Assembly (NCBI GenBank): GCA_018666295.1 | Contig: JABIZW010000047.1 | Span: 1-17,910, forward strand | Length of the DNA: 17,910 bases | Direction of reading: 5' to 3' | Source: Halieaceae bacterium | GTDB taxonomy: Bacteria > Pseudomonadota > Gammaproteobacteria > Pseudomonadales > Halieaceae | The notes under the pieces: generated by a model | Databases searched by the model: none | What the model was told of the DNA's origin: nothing | The model's input: the letters and a program-made list of their open reading frames with translations, nothing else | Made by a program: the position numbers and the translations under genes | Shown: positions 8,755 to 15,744 of the stretch, piece after piece | Layout: the number at the start of each line of letters is the position of its first letter | Numbering within the stretch: the first letter of the stretch is position 1

Positions 8755-8763
8755 AGAATATCA
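8755..8763 (-). promoter_or_regulatory. Candidate extended -10 promoter for the RND operon
   Basis: On the minus strand the sequence reads TGA-TATTCT, an extended -10 (TGn plus TAnnnT), and would give a leader of roughly 27 bases. No convincing -35 hexamer lies 16-18 bases upstream, as is common for extended -10 promoters. Inference from pattern only. Confidence 0.35.
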
Positions 8764-8809
8764 CAGCGGGTCATTGAGACACGATTTTCAAGGCATCAAT
8801 TTGTCACAC

Positions 8810-8818
8810 TGTTAGAAT
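8810..8818 (+). promoter_or_regulatory. Candidate extended -10 promoter for the oxidoreductase gene
   Basis: TGT-TAGAAT is an extended -10 match about 25 bases before the ATG at 8844. The predicted start point near 8825 leaves room for the AGGAG at 8833-8837. Together with the oppositely oriented extended -10 at 8755-8763 it makes a compact divergent promoter region about 120 bases long. Confidence 0.38.
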
Positions 8819-8843
8819 ACGACGAACTGTACAGGAGCGAGTC

Positions 8844-10055
8844 ATGGAAGCCGATTTACCGAGAGATTTTGACATTGTCGTTTACGGAGCCACAGGCTTC
8901 ACGGGCGCACTGGTGGCCGAGTACTTACAAACACACCACTCAGAGATTCGGTGGGCGATAGCGGGACGGTCTCTGTCCAAGCTGGCGTCTGTGAAAAAAC
9001 AGCTCGGCAATGCTGAACTGCCCACTATTGAAGCCGATAGCGGAAGCGCTACGGATATGGCGCGTCTTGCCGGTACAACCAAAGTCATCATCAGCACCGT
9101 CGGTCCCTATGCTCAACACGGCACGAAACTGCTTGAAGCGTGTGCGGCTGAGGGCACTCACTACTGCGATCTGACGGGTGAGCCGCAATGGATGGCTGCC
9201 GTCTTTGAAAAAGTCAGTGACATGGCGGAAGAGTCAGGTGCGCGCCTGGTTCACTGCTGTGGGTTTGACAGTATCCCATCCGATCTGGGCGTATTTGTTG
9301 CGCAAAAAATCATGCGCGAGCGGCACGGCGTTTACGCCACGCATGTCAGTGGTCGGATGGGTCCGTCAAAAGGGGCTGTAAGTGGCGGTACCGTTGCGAG
9401 CATGTTGCTTGCCATGGAGCAAGGCGTGAGTGACCCTATTGCGCGCAAAGCACTGAATAATCCTTATGCGCTGTATCCTGCCGAGCTCGATCCGGGCGTC
9501 GACGGTGCTGATCAAAGAGGCGTGAAATGGGACGATAACTTTGACAGCTGGACAGGGCCTTTTGTCATGGCGGCCGTGAACACCAAAGTGGTCCGCCGTT
9601 CAAACGCGCTCGCCAGTCTGATCTACGGGGCGGACTTCGCCTACGACGAAGCCATGCTCACGACTAACAGACGAAGCGCGCTCTTGCTTGCCGGGGGAAT
9701 GGGCGCGGGAATGCTTGCCTTTGCGATTGGTCCGCTCAGAAAAATGATTGCCAAAAAGCTTCCCCAGCCAGGTGAGGGGCCCTCACCCAGTGAGCGAGAA
9801 AATGGTTTCTTCGAATTTTTTGTACACGCGAAACATCCCGACTCAACGCAAAAAGACGTGCGTGTGGCTGTCAAGGGAAAGCGGGATCCGGGCTATGGCG
9901 CAACGTCGAGAATGATCGCGCAAGCGGGCCTCTGTCTTGCTTTCGATGATCTCGACGTAGAAGGCGGCATATGGACACCCGCCACTGCGTTAGGCGGCAA
10001 TCTTGTGGACCGCTTAGCGACGGTGGATGTCGTTTTTGAGGAGCAGGCGCTTTAA
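8844..10055 (+). CDS. Saccharopine dehydrogenase-like / trans-acting enoyl reductase family oxidoreductase
   Basis: The 403-residue protein has an N-terminal Rossmann fold, IVVYGATGFTGALVAEYL, with glycines G15, G18 and G21 for NAD(P). It continues with STVGPYAQHGTKLLEACAAEGTHYCDLTGEPQW and HCCGFDSIPSDLG. These three blocks define the saccharopine-dehydrogenase-like group that includes mycobacterial trans-acting enoyl reductases (Rv2953-like) and eukaryotic SCCPDH proteins. It is unlikely to be a true lysine-pathway enzyme, because the context shows no lysine genes. A glycine-rich hydrophobic stretch (LLLAGGMGAGMLAFAIG, about residues 278-294) may touch the membrane. The ATG has AGGAG 6 bases upstream. 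The gene is divergent from an RND efflux operon and convergent with the SYLF gene at a one-base gap. Substrate unknown; lipid or acyl substrates are plausible from family knowledge only. Confidence 0.85.
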   Translation: MEADLPRDFDIVVYGATGFTGALVAEYLQTHHSEIRWAIAGRSLSKLASVKKQLGNAELPTIEADSGSATDMARLAGTTKVIISTVGPYAQHGTKLLEACAAEGTHYCDLTGEPQWMAAVFEKVSDMAEESGARLVHCCGFDSIPSDLGVFVAQKIMRERHGVYATHVSGRMGPSKGAVSGGTVASMLLAMEQGVSDPIARKALNNPYALYPAELDPGVDGADQRGVKWDDNFDSWTGPFVMAAVNTKVVRRSNALASLIYGADFAYDEAMLTTNRRSALLLAGGMGAGMLAFAIGPLRKMIAKKLPQPGEGPSPSERENGFFEFFVHAKHPDSTQKDVRVAVKGKRDPGYGATSRMIAQAGLCLAFDDLDVEGGIWTPATALGGNLVDRLATVDVVFEEQAL

Positions 10056-10056
10056 C

Positions 10057-10623
10057 TCACTTGGGCTGGTAGCTGAATTTTTGTCCTCCCAAGGAGACTT
10101 CAAACATAAAACCGCCTTGCGACAGCGTAAAAACCGACATTCCATCGACAAACCCATAGCTGTCGACCTCGGTTATCTCGCCATTACCCGCGGTCACCGA
10201 CGTACGGGCGCCTCCGCCGGTACTCACTTCGGCACTCGCCCCTGAGTTCAGGGCGATCGCAGCCGCCTGGCCACCGAACTCGAAATTGCCTGACGTGAAC
10301 TCTCGCATGGCACGCGCGTCCTCGAAGAAAATAATTTGCTTGTAGACCTGGCCACCAAACTGCAGACCCAGACTCAGCTGGGTCATCGTTGCCCTACCAA
10401 TGAGGTTCCCCTCTTGGTAAACCGTCCCCTTGCCCTGAGCACCACCGACCAGCAAACCTACTTTCCCGATGCTGGGAAAAATTGCGAAGCCGTATGCCGC
10501 GTCGATATACGAGCCAGCGCCCGCAGCCCTGAACTCCTCAATAGCCAGTTGATCCTTATCGGCCCACGCTGGGCTAGAAAGCGCGCAAGCGATGACAAAA
10601 ACCCAAGAAAATCGCATTAACAT
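10057..10623 (-). CDS. Exported SYLF/YSC84-domain lipid-binding protein
   Basis: This is a 188-residue secreted protein. It starts with a typical signal peptide, MLMRFSWVFVIACALSSPAWA, with AxA-type cleavage before DKDQ. The mature part is almost entirely a SYLF (YSC84) domain: AAYGFAIFPSIGKVGLLVGGAQGKGTVY, IGRATMTQLSLGLQFGGQVYKQIIFF, FTSGNFEFGGQAAAIAL and GFMFEVSLGGQKFSY. In eukaryotes the domain binds phosphoinositides; in bacteria it is periplasmic or outer-membrane associated and poorly understood. The start at 10623 was chosen because the signal peptide begins there and an AGG lies 9 bases upstream; the frame runs on to 10701 but that extension is polar. It is monocistronic, divergent from folE and convergent with the upstream oxidoreductase gene. 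Confidence 0.88.
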   Translation of the reverse strand: MLMRFSWVFVIACALSSPAWADKDQLAIEEFRAAGAGSYIDAAYGFAIFPSIGKVGLLVGGAQGKGTVYQEGNLIGRATMTQLSLGLQFGGQVYKQIIFFEDARAMREFTSGNFEFGGQAAAIALNSGASAEVSTGGGARTSVTAGNGEITEVDSYGFVDGMSVFTLSQGGFMFEVSLGGQKFSYQPK

Positions 10624-10745
10624 ATCGTTATACCTATGCAAAACATCTACAAAAGCGGAGAATTTACCATTCGTGATCAAGCGATGGCATCCGCGACTCA
10701 AACATCACCGTAACAATCTTACACCTTATCTAAGGACAACGGACG
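10624..10745. promoter_or_regulatory. Divergent SYLF / folE intergenic region
   Basis: This 122-base gap must carry the promoters of the SYLF gene (minus) and folE (plus). The folE Shine-Dalgarno AAGGA is at 10732-10736, 9 bases before its ATG. The nonamer AATCTTACA at 10715-10723 also occurs, on the strand reading towards accA, in the accA/dusC gap (1758-1766). No strong -35/-10 pair is evident to me, and no folate or pterin riboswitch fold is recognisable. Confidence 0.35.
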
Positions 10746-11429
10746 ATGCATCAAGTTCAAACTAAAGCAAAGACCACATCCCTTCCAGGCGCGTTGTCGA
10801 CCGAGGCGATCGCTGTGCGAGGCGCGCTTCTTGAGCGTGGTCTAGAAACGCCCATGATCGCGAACCCGCTGAGCCGCGATCAACGCTACGCCCGCATTCG
10901 TGACTCGTTTACAGTTGTTATGGAGACGCTGGGCCTGGATCTCACTGACGACAGTCTTGAGGAAACGCCACACCGCATTGCCAAAATGTACGTGGACGAA
11001 CTGTTTTCGGGGCTCGATTACGGTCAGTTCCCAAAGATCACAGTCATTGAAAACAAAATGAACGTCGAAGAAATGGTCTGTGTCGACAAAATTGATCTGA
11101 CCAGCACTTGCGAGCATCACTTTGTCACCATCGATGGTTCAGCAAAGGTCGCCTACATTCCGAGAGACAAGGTCATTGGCTTATCAAAGATCAACCGGCT
11201 CGTTCGGTTTTTTGCTCAGCGGCCACAGGTTCAAGAGCGCCTCACGCAACAAGTACTGGTCGCACTGCAAACGCTACTGGATACGGAAGATGTCGCTGTC
11301 ACCATGACCGCCGTTCACTACTGTGTAAAGGCACGCGGCGTTAAAGACGGAAACTCGACCACTCGCACCACATCGCTGGGTGGTGTGTTTAAGTCAAACC
11401 CGTCATCAAGGGCAGAATTCCTAAGCTAG
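10746..11429 (+). CDS. folE: GTP cyclohydrolase I (FolE)
   Basis: FolE converts GTP to 7,8-dihydroneopterin triphosphate, the first step of tetrahydrofolate (and pterin) synthesis, as a zinc-dependent toroidal homodecamer in the cytoplasm. The 227-residue protein is very close to E. coli FolE over its core: DDSLEETPHRIAKMYVDELF, TCEHHFVTIDG, AYIPRDKVIGLSKINR, FFAQRPQVQERLTQQ and AVHYCVKARG. By alignment with E. coli C110/H113/C181, the zinc ligands are C122, H125 and C193. About 12 extra residues sit at the N-terminus. It ends 11 bases before the convergent short-chain dehydrogenase stop. Its stop codon lies inside the 10-base palindrome AAGCTAGCTT (11423-11432), which has no loop and is not a terminator. 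No other folate gene is nearby. Confidence 0.98.
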   Translation: MHQVQTKAKTTSLPGALSTEAIAVRGALLERGLETPMIANPLSRDQRYARIRDSFTVVMETLGLDLTDDSLEETPHRIAKMYVDELFSGLDYGQFPKITVIENKMNVEEMVCVDKIDLTSTCEHHFVTIDGSAKVAYIPRDKVIGLSKINRLVRFFAQRPQVQERLTQQVLVALQTLLDTEDVAVTMTAVHYCVKARGVKDGNSTTRTTSLGGVFKSNPSSRAEFLS

Positions 11430-11440
11430 CTTGTCACCGT

Positions 11441-12175
11441 TCACCAGGCGATGGTCTCTCCTGCCCAATCAACATAAGAAAGTTCGCCGTCCGCGACGGC
11501 GGTGTTTAACACCTCGGTCAACTGCAACGCCGTGAACTCGGGTGTAAACAACTTCTCTTTTGGAACCGATCGCTGAAACGGTTGCGACAGCGGTGAGTCC
11601 ACAGTTCCCGGGTGGTAGGCGATAAATTTGGCTTGGCGATTTATGCGTTGCGCTTCGATCGCTGCATTCTTGAGCATCATATTCAGTGCAGCCTTACTGG
11701 CACGGTAGCTGTACCACCCCCCGAGTCGATTGTCTGACACGCTCCCCACACGCGCCGATAACACAGCAACACGCGGCGCAGCGCCATGACGAATCAATGA
11801 CCAAAACGCCGATAGCACTTGTAAAGGTAAGAGCGCATTAACCGCAAGCACGTGCTGAAATGCCGTCACATTGAGGTCGCTAATCTTGCGCTCGGGGCTA
11901 AACGCATCGCCTGATAAAACGCCATTAGTGATGACTAATCGCGACATTGGCATTTGAAGGTCTGCCAGTGTCGAGGCGATCGCCAGCAGTGATGCCTCGC
12001 TGTAATCGGTCAGCATTGATTGCACGTTTGGCATTGGTGGCGATGCGCGACTTATAACAACGACTCGTAACGTCGGATCTTTGCACCACAAAGCGGCGAG
12101 CGCCTGCGCAATCGCCCCGCCGCCGCCGACGATCACAGCCAGACGTGTCTCCTCAATATCCGACAACGGTTCCAT
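11441..12175 (-). CDS. Short-chain dehydrogenase/reductase (CsgA/C-factor-like)
   Basis: This is a 244-residue classical SDR. The nucleotide-binding strand is AVIVGGGGAIAQALAALW (residues 13-30), with GGGGAIA replacing the usual TGxxxGIG. The structural NxG is in ITNGVLSG (82-89), and the catalytic pair is Y157 and K161 in YSYRASKAALN, with S140 or S145 upstream. The set looks intact, so an active NAD(P)H oxidoreductase is expected. Substrate is unknown; the closest feel is the C-factor/YciK-like group. The start overlaps the end of the GGT-family gene by 23 bases. The ATG at 12175 directly abuts GAAAGG, which is too close; a TTG at 12166 would be better spaced, so the exact start is open. 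Translation is probably coupled to the upstream gene. Confidence 0.87.
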   Translation of the reverse strand: MEPLSDIEETRLAVIVGGGGAIAQALAALWCKDPTLRVVVISRASPPMPNVQSMLTDYSEASLLAIASTLADLQMPMSRLVITNGVLSGDAFSPERKISDLNVTAFQHVLAVNALLPLQVLSAFWSLIRHGAAPRVAVLSARVGSVSDNRLGGWYSYRASKAALNMMLKNAAIEAQRINRQAKFIAYHPGTVDSPLSQPFQRSVPKEKLFTPEFTALQLTEVLNTAVADGELSYVDWAGETIAW

Positions 12176-13934
12176 CCTTTCGCATTTCAGTTGCGCCAGT
12201 CAGCACGCCCGTCGCTGGGTCTCGAGTGATGGCCTGATAGCCTCCAAATTTTCCTGCGGTGGCGTCGATCATGACCTTGTGGCCGCGCTCGCGGAGCGCT
12301 TTAACCGTCGATTCAGGGACTCCAGGTTCAACAAATAATGTCCCATAATCAGTCGACACGCCCTCATCAGGACTCGAGCCGCCATCATGTAAAAAGCGCG
12401 CAGCGTCCCCGGCCTCCTGCAGATTCATGCCGAAGTCAGCAATGTTTACGAGGATCTGAACATGCCCTTGCGGCTGCATACCGCCACCCATCAACCCAAA
12501 GCTCATAAACGGCGCCCCATCTTTCATGAGAAAAGCAGGGATAATGGTATGAAACGGCCGTTTACCCGGCGCGTACACGTTAGGGTGACTCGGATCTAAT
12601 GAGAACAGCTCGCCTCGGTCTTGCAACATAAAGCCTAACCCCGTTGGCACCAATCCACTCCCCATGCCTCGATAATTAGACTGGATCAGAGACACCATCA
12701 TGCCCTCACCATCGACCACGGTGAGGTAGGTCGTATCCCCCTCCCCCTCGAGTGGAACAGCCAGGTATTGCGGTTCAATCACCTGATCTGGACGGATTCG
12801 CGAGAACTGACGTTTTGCAAATTCATCGCTCAGAAGCCTATCGATTGGGATCGTCGAATAAGCCGGGTCAGCAAAAGTACCGGCCATAGCCTCAAAGGCG
12901 AGCCGTTTCGCTTCGACCATAAAATGGAATAGCTCGGGCGAACCTCGCTCGAAACGACGCAAGTCGACCTGCTTTAAAATATTCAGCATCATCAGTGCTG
13001 CAAAGCCCTGGCCATTGGGCGGGAGCTGATAGAGGGTGTACCCGTGGTAGTCGACCCCTCTCGGCTCGACCCACTCCCCCCGATGCGTCGTTAGATCGTC
13101 CAGTGTTAAATCGGCGTCAATCGACTCAAAATAGTCAACCATTGCGCGGGCAATGCTTCCTTCATAAAACGCGCTACGACCGTGCTTGGCTAGTGCCGTC
13201 AGCGTCTCGGCCAAATCAGGGTTTTTAAACACCGCTCCGGCCTTGGGGGCAACGCCGTTAGGAAAGTAGGTCTTCGTCGCGTTATCACGCTCTTCGATCA
13301 TGGAGGCGACCGCGTCAAATCGGTTGCGATTACTCTCAAAGCCTGCGGCAATCACGGGTGTTAGAGGAAACCCATTGTTTGCGTAAGAAATCGGCGCCGC
13401 GAGGACGTCATTCATCGCCAGACGTCCCCAACGTTCGTGCAATGCAAACCAGCCATCAACCGCGCCCGGCACTGTTACTGACAGTGATCCGTGCGATGGA
13501 ATGCCGACATAGTCTTTTGGCAAGCGACCCGACGCCTTTAATGCAGCAATTGACGCTTTGAGATCCGTCAGCGATCGCGCCTTGGGCGCACGACCTGAGC
13601 CGTTGTACCCGTACAACTTTTTTGATTTTGGATCCCAGACAATCGCGAACAGGTCACCACCTATCCCATTACCCGTAGGCTCCATCAAACCAAGTGCTGC
13701 ATTGGCAGCAATAGCGGCGTCTACGGCAGAACCACCCGCCTGCAATACGTCGATTGCAATATTTGATGCCAAGGGTTGCGCGGTTGCCGCCATGCCATTG
13801 GTCGACATGACCGGACTGCGAGACCAGTCTGCGCCAACCGGCCGCGCTCCTGGCCCAAGGTCTTGACCCAGTGCACCCACGGCCAAAGCTGCGGCCGTTA
13901 ATATTACTACCCATCGCGTTATCGTCTGTTTCAT
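12153..13934 (-). CDS. Gamma-glutamyltransferase-family Ntn hydrolase (YwrD-like), exported
   Basis: The 593-residue precursor has a signal peptide (MKQTITRWVVILTAAALAVGALG) and the full GGT fold. It should cleave itself before T401 in GDTTYLTVVD, making a large and a small subunit with T401 as the N-terminal nucleophile, and act in the periplasm. Other marks: GGSAVDAAIAANAALGLMEP, NGIGGDLFAIVW, and NGSGRAPKAR with R115, the putative acyl-carboxylate contact. The small subunit has GFMLQDRGELFSL and GLMGGGMQPQGHVQILVN. The GGMQPQ form is that of YwrD/glutaryl-acylase-like members, and differs from the serine-pair-and-GGSRI block of E. coli Ggt. It may therefore hydrolyse other gamma-glutamyl or acyl amides and transfer poorly. 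GAGGTGAG lies 6 bases before the ATG. The downstream SDR overlaps it by 23 bases. Confidence 0.92.
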   Translation of the reverse strand: MKQTITRWVVILTAAALAVGALGQDLGPGARPVGADWSRSPVMSTNGMAATAQPLASNIAIDVLQAGGSAVDAAIAANAALGLMEPTGNGIGGDLFAIVWDPKSKKLYGYNGSGRAPKARSLTDLKASIAALKASGRLPKDYVGIPSHGSLSVTVPGAVDGWFALHERWGRLAMNDVLAAPISYANNGFPLTPVIAAGFESNRNRFDAVASMIEERDNATKTYFPNGVAPKAGAVFKNPDLAETLTALAKHGRSAFYEGSIARAMVDYFESIDADLTLDDLTTHRGEWVEPRGVDYHGYTLYQLPPNGQGFAALMMLNILKQVDLRRFERGSPELFHFMVEAKRLAFEAMAGTFADPAYSTIPIDRLLSDEFAKRQFSRIRPDQVIEPQYLAVPLEGEGDTTYLTVVDGEGMMVSLIQSNYRGMGSGLVPTGLGFMLQDRGELFSLDPSHPNVYAPGKRPFHTIIPAFLMKDGAPFMSFGLMGGGMQPQGHVQILVNIADFGMNLQEAGDAARFLHDGGSSPDEGVSTDYGTLFVEPGVPESTVKALRERGHKVMIDATAGKFGGYQAITRDPATGVLTGATEMRKDGTVVGY

Positions 13935-13989
13935 GGTGAACTCACCTCAGTTACGTAGACTTGAAATCATTTGCAGTAGGACACTCAGC
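13935..13989. promoter_or_regulatory. Short divergent region between the GGT-family and fusion dehydrogenase genes
   Basis: These 55 bases hold both ribosome binding sites: GAGGTGAG at 13941-13948 for the minus gene and AGGA at 13978-13981 for the plus gene. That leaves about 30 bases between them. Promoters for each gene must overlap each other or reach into the opposite gene's coding start, so coordinated control is likely. The AGGA 8 bases before the ATG at 13990 also decides that start over an upstream ATG at 13933, which would overlap the divergent gene. Confidence 0.5.
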
Positions 13990-15288
13990 ATGTCGAATAT
14001 CAAGAAGGTCGCCTTCATTGGCTTAGGCGCGATGGGGTACCCCATGGCCGGTCATCTCCAAAAACACGGTCTTGATGTCTGTGTCTACAATCGCACCGAA
14101 ACCAAAGCCTTTGACTGGGTCAACGAGTTTGGAGGCTCGTCGGCGCCAACACCTGCAGAGGCTGCCGTTGATGCACACGTTGTATTTCTCTGTGTTGGCA
14201 ATGATAACGATGTCCGGTCGGTCACTGTGGGGCCTGAAGGTGTTTTGTCCACCATGACTGAAGGATCCATCCTGATTGACCACACCACGACCTCGCGGCA
14301 ATTGGCAGAAGAACTCGAAATCGCGTGCCAAGAGCTCGGTGTAGCATTTATGGATGCCCCCGTCTCGGGTGGCCAGGCAGGCGCTGAAAATGGCGTGCTC
14401 ACCGTCATGATGGGTGGTGATAAAGCGACGTTTACGCGCATGGAGCCGGTTGTTGCACACTTTGCAAAGCACGCGCAATTAATGGGCAATGTGGGGAGCG
14501 GACAACTGACTAAAATGGTGAACCAGTTGTGTATTGCCGGCGTCCTCGGTGGCATCTCAGAGGCGTTTCACTTTGCTGAGTGCGCAGGCCTTGATATTGC
14601 CGAGGTCACCCGTGCACTCGAAGGCGGCGCCGCTCAGTCTTGGCAAATGACTCACCGAGCGTCGACTATCGCAAAGCGCGAGTACGACTTTGGGTTCGCG
14701 ATTGACTGGATGCGCAAGGACCTCGGCTTCGCACTCGACGTTGCCGCTGAACTTCATCTGCACCTACCCCTCGCCCTAAAGGTCGATGAACATTACGCTC
14801 AACTGCAAGCCGGCGGCGACGGTCGCTGGGACACCTCTGGCCTGATCGAGCAGATTCGACGTCGACGCGAGCAAATCGAGGCCGCGCAGGCTGGAGCACT
14901 CGTGACCCACACCGGTGGCTGCCACTGCGGGAGTGTTGAGTGGACCATAGAGGCGCCTGCGGTTCTCAGCTCGCACACCTGTAACTGTTCAATCTGTGAG
15001 ATCCATCACTACCAACATTACATCGTCCCCAGCAGTCGCTTTCAGATCACGCGCGGTGAAGACGTGTTGTCGCTGTACACCTTCGGCAGCCATATTGCGA
15101 AGCACTACTTTTGCTCGAACTGTGGCGTGAAGTCTTTTTACATCCCACGATCAAATCCCGACGGCGTTAGCGTGAACGCACGCTGCCTCGATGACGCAAC
15201 GATTGAGGCAATACATGACACGCCGTTTGACGGGCGAAACTGGGAAAAAAACGCAAGCTCGCTCGCGCATTATTCCAAGGAGCAGTGA
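13990..15288 (+). CDS. Fusion: beta-hydroxyacid dehydrogenase (3-HIBADH/6PGDH-like) + C-terminal CENP-V/GFA zinc domain
   Basis: The 432-residue protein has two complete domains in one uninterrupted frame. Residues 1-292 are a beta-hydroxyacid dehydrogenase. They show a Rossmann start VAFIGLGAMGYPMAGHL (7-23), substrate loop FMDAPVSGGQAGAENG (120-135), catalytic K175 in GSGQLTKMVNQL, and the C-terminal helical part DFGFAIDWMRKDLGFALDVA. After a short charged linker (about 290-305) comes a GFA/CENP-V domain with its zinc cysteines: C311 and C313 (GGCHCG), C331, C333 and C336 (CNCSIC), and C375 and C378 (FCSNCG), then SFYIPRSNPDGVSVNARCLD. The dehydrogenase should oxidise or reduce a 3-hydroxyacid or semialdehyde with NAD(P). 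GFA domains are linked to glutathione-formaldehyde adducts, but that activity is disputed in the family. ycgN follows 3 bases later. Confidence 0.9.
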   Translation: MSNIKKVAFIGLGAMGYPMAGHLQKHGLDVCVYNRTETKAFDWVNEFGGSSAPTPAEAAVDAHVVFLCVGNDNDVRSVTVGPEGVLSTMTEGSILIDHTTTSRQLAEELEIACQELGVAFMDAPVSGGQAGAENGVLTVMMGGDKATFTRMEPVVAHFAKHAQLMGNVGSGQLTKMVNQLCIAGVLGGISEAFHFAECAGLDIAEVTRALEGGAAQSWQMTHRASTIAKREYDFGFAIDWMRKDLGFALDVAAELHLHLPLALKVDEHYAQLQAGGDGRWDTSGLIEQIRRRREQIEAAQAGALVTHTGGCHCGSVEWTIEAPAVLSSHTCNCSICEIHHYQHYIVPSSRFQITRGEDVLSLYTFGSHIAKHYFCSNCGVKSFYIPRSNPDGVSVNARCLDDATIEAIHDTPFDGRNWEKNASSLAHYSKEQ

Positions 15289-15291
15289 GCC

Positions 15292-15744
15292 GTGAACAAC
15301 AGCAGTGCTGACTACTGGAACAACACGCCTCTGCATGAACTCAGTCACGAGCAGTGGGAAATGTTGTGCGATGGCTGTGGAAAATGTTGTTTGCACAAAC
15401 TGCAAGACGAGGACACCAACGAGGTTTTTTATACGCGAGTCGCTTGCAAACTACTCGACACTAAGTCGGGTGGGTGTCAGGACTATGATCAGCGCTTTTC
15501 ACGAGTCCCCGACTGCATGGACGTCGCTAAAATGTTACCCAGTGAAATGGCGTGGTTACCCAACAGCTGCGCCTACCGTCTCCGTGCAGATAACAAACCG
15601 TTGCCGCAATGGCACCCGCTGATTTCAGGAAAGCAGTCTTCAGTCCACAAGGAGACTAAAAGCATCAGAGGTCGGGTCGTATCGGAAGTCGACGTCGATG
15701 AGGCTGACTTGGAAAATTACATTATTCGCTGGATTGACGCTTAA
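15292..15744 (+). CDS. ycgN: YcgN-type cysteine-cluster protein (UPF0260)
   Basis: This 150-residue soluble protein of unknown function matches E. coli YcgN along its length: WNNTPLHELSHEQWEMLCDGCGKCCLHKL, DEDTNEVFYTRVACKLLD, WLPNSCAYRL and WHPLISG. Eight cysteines (C26, C29, C32, C33, C52, C62, C75, C93) form the cluster typical of the YkgJ/YcgN group and could bind iron-sulfur or zinc; the metal is not known to me. The start is GTG at 15292, 3 bases after the stop of the fusion gene, with AGGAG (15278-15282) 9 bases upstream inside that gene, so the two are cotranscribed and probably coupled. Its TAA shares the palindrome TTAA with the stop of the convergent gene. Confidence 0.93.
   Translation: MNNSSADYWNNTPLHELSHEQWEMLCDGCGKCCLHKLQDEDTNEVFYTRVACKLLDTKSGGCQDYDQRFSRVPDCMDVAKMLPSEMAWLPNSCAYRLRADNKPLPQWHPLISGKQSSVHKETKSIRGRVVSEVDVDEADLENYIIRWIDA

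Noticed and set aside
11423..11432. AAGCTAGCTT palindrome at the end of folE as a terminator
   Set aside because: It has no loop and no following T run, and it includes the folE stop codon; a 10-base palindrome can arise by chance.
13933..13989. Upstream start of the fusion dehydrogenase at 13933
   Set aside because: It overlaps the divergent GGT-family start, whereas the ATG at 13990 has AGGA 8 bases before it and begins directly at the Rossmann strand.
14085..14555. 151- and 156-codon minus-strand frames across the dehydrogenase half of the fusion
   Set aside because: Both are antisense to conserved dehydrogenase motifs, with odd Cys/Arg-rich composition and no ribosome binding site.
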